Source: Sedimenticola sp.
Lineage (GTDB): Bacteria > Pseudomonadota > Gammaproteobacteria > Chromatiales > Chromatiaceae
DNA length: 14,835 nt
Direction: 5' to 3'
Assembly (NCBI GenBank): GCA_027023915.1
Contig: JALVUB010000318.1
Coordinates: 1-14,835, forward strand
Shown here: positions 14,201 to 14,835 of the stretch, in pieces
Position numbering within the stretch: the first letter of the stretch is position 1
Layout: every line of letters begins with the position of its first letter
The notes under the pieces: model-generated
Databases searched by the model: none
What the model was told of the DNA's origin: nothing
The model's input: the letters and a program-made list of their open reading frames with translations, nothing else
Translations under genes and position numbers: made by a program

Positions 14201-14835
14201 GTTGGCTTCAGGCTCATCTGACGGTGGAACGGGAAGCGGCGCCCGAGGCCGAGGAGCTGCTCGAATCCCTCGGTGCCCTATCGGTCACCTTGAGCGACGC
14301 CGGCGACGAGCCGATGCTGGAGCCCCTGCCGGGCGCCACGCCGGTCTGGTCGCGCACCCGGGTCACCGGTCTTTTCGGCGGCGACACCGACGAAACCGAT
14401 CTGCGCCGCCGCCTAGCTTCAAGCTCATCCGGCGAGCTGGTTCTCGAACGGCTGGAGGACCAGCCATGGGAGCGGGCTTGGCTGGATCATTTTCATCCCA
14501 TGCGTTTCGGCAAACGGTTGTGGGTCGCACCCTCGGGCAGCCCGGTGGATGATGACAATGCCGTGGTGGTGACACTGGATCCGGGGCTGGCATTCGGTAC
14601 CGGCACCCATCCCACCACCGCGCTCTGCCTGCGCTGGCTCGATGCCGCCGATCTGAAGGGGCGCAGCGTCATTGACTACGGATGCGGTTCCGGCGTGTTG
14701 GCTGTGGCAGCCCTCAAGCTGGGCGCCGCCGAGGTGGTGGCAGTGGATCATGACCCGCAGGCGCTGCTGGCCACCAGGGAGAATGCCCGCCGTAACGGCG
14801 TGGCCGAACGTTTGCGGGTACAGGGACCGGATGCG
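14197..14835 (+). CDS. prmA: Ribosomal protein L11 methyltransferase, 3'-truncated by the window edge
   Basis: SAM-dependent enzyme that trimethylates several amino groups of ribosomal protein L11. The first 213 of about 290 residues are present. The N-terminal L11-binding ferredoxin-like domain begins SWLQAHLTVEREAAPEAEEL; the methyltransferase part shows LDPGLAFGTGTHPTT (127-141) and the SAM-binding IDYGCGSGVLAVAALKLGA (159-177), followed by AVDHDPQAL with the acidic ribose-binding residue. I start at GTG 14197, which overlaps the stop of the thioredoxin-like gene as GTGA and has AGAGG 7 nt upstream. The frame stays open to the last base. Confidence 0.97.
   Translation, partial: MSWLQAHLTVEREAAPEAEELLESLGALSVTLSDAGDEPMLEPLPGATPVWSRTRVTGLFGGDTDETDLRRRLASSSSGELVLERLEDQPWERAWLDHFHPMRFGKRLWVAPSGSPVDDDNAVVVTLDPGLAFGTGTHPTTALCLRWLDAADLKGRSVIDYGCGSGVLAVAALKLGAAEVVAVDHDPQALLATRENARRNGVAERLRVQGPDA

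Noticed and set aside
14202..14552. 116-codon plus-strand frame after the thioredoxin-like gene
   Set aside because: It is out of frame with PrmA, whose motifs run in the frame starting at GTG 14197.
1..14835. CRISPR array, tRNA, rRNA, insertion sequence, toxin-antitoxin or phage defence genes
   Set aside because: Looked for repeats with regular spacing, cloverleaf ends and transposase motifs; none seen.

Overview
This is a GC-rich stretch of chromosome, almost certainly from a gammaproteobacterium. The order trxA-rho with a divergent rhlB matches Enterobacteria and Pseudomonads. A hemC-hemD pair followed by a HemX-like membrane/coiled-coil protein, a YrfG-type nucleotidase next to cysQ, a murU-type recycling enzyme and prmA all fit the same class. 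A membrane H+-pyrophosphatase and DUF4124 and DUF3592 proteins suggest an environmental lineage, perhaps Chromatiales or Ectothiorhodospiraceae. That finer placement is inference. I see no rRNA, tRNA, CRISPR array, insertion sequence or phage gene; most of the window is core chromosome.

Layout. 1-1519 (+) is the 3' end of hppA, closed by an intrinsic terminator. 1575-4468 (-) is a compact three-gene operon, read right to left: a GCS2-family carboxylate-amine ligase, an AstE/aspartoacylase-family zinc hydrolase joined to it by a TGATG overlap, and a small DUF3592 membrane protein. A REP-like imperfect inverted repeat (4510-4564) separates this operon from the next block. 4599-7149 (-) holds trxA, then rho (with a C-rich leader), then a murU-like uridylyltransferase. 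rhlB diverges from trxA at about 7406 (+) and converges on a YrfG-type HAD nucleotidase (8720-9409, -); a single hairpin carries both stop codons. From 9454 (+), cysQ overlaps, through GTGA, a gene for an exported protein with two thioredoxin-like domains. 11275-13729 (-) is hemC, hemD, a 90-residue HemX-like protein and a secreted DUF4124 protein that appears to lack a standard start codon. 13841-14835 (+) is a thioredoxin-like gene overlapping the truncated prmA by GTGA.

Themes. Three genes with four thioredoxin-fold domains in all (trxA, the exported tandem protein and the prmA-linked one) lie within about 7.3 kb. Translational overlaps (TGATG, GTGA twice, ATGA) tie the less-studied genes to well-known partners. 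The parts best worth a second look are the amide ligase/amide hydrolase/membrane-protein operon, the secreted tandem thioredoxin-like protein coupled to cysQ, the apparent ATA start of the DUF4124 gene, and the reduced HemX-like protein. Several long antisense open frames opposite rho, the ligase gene and hemC/hemD are GC-driven shadows and are not annotated.
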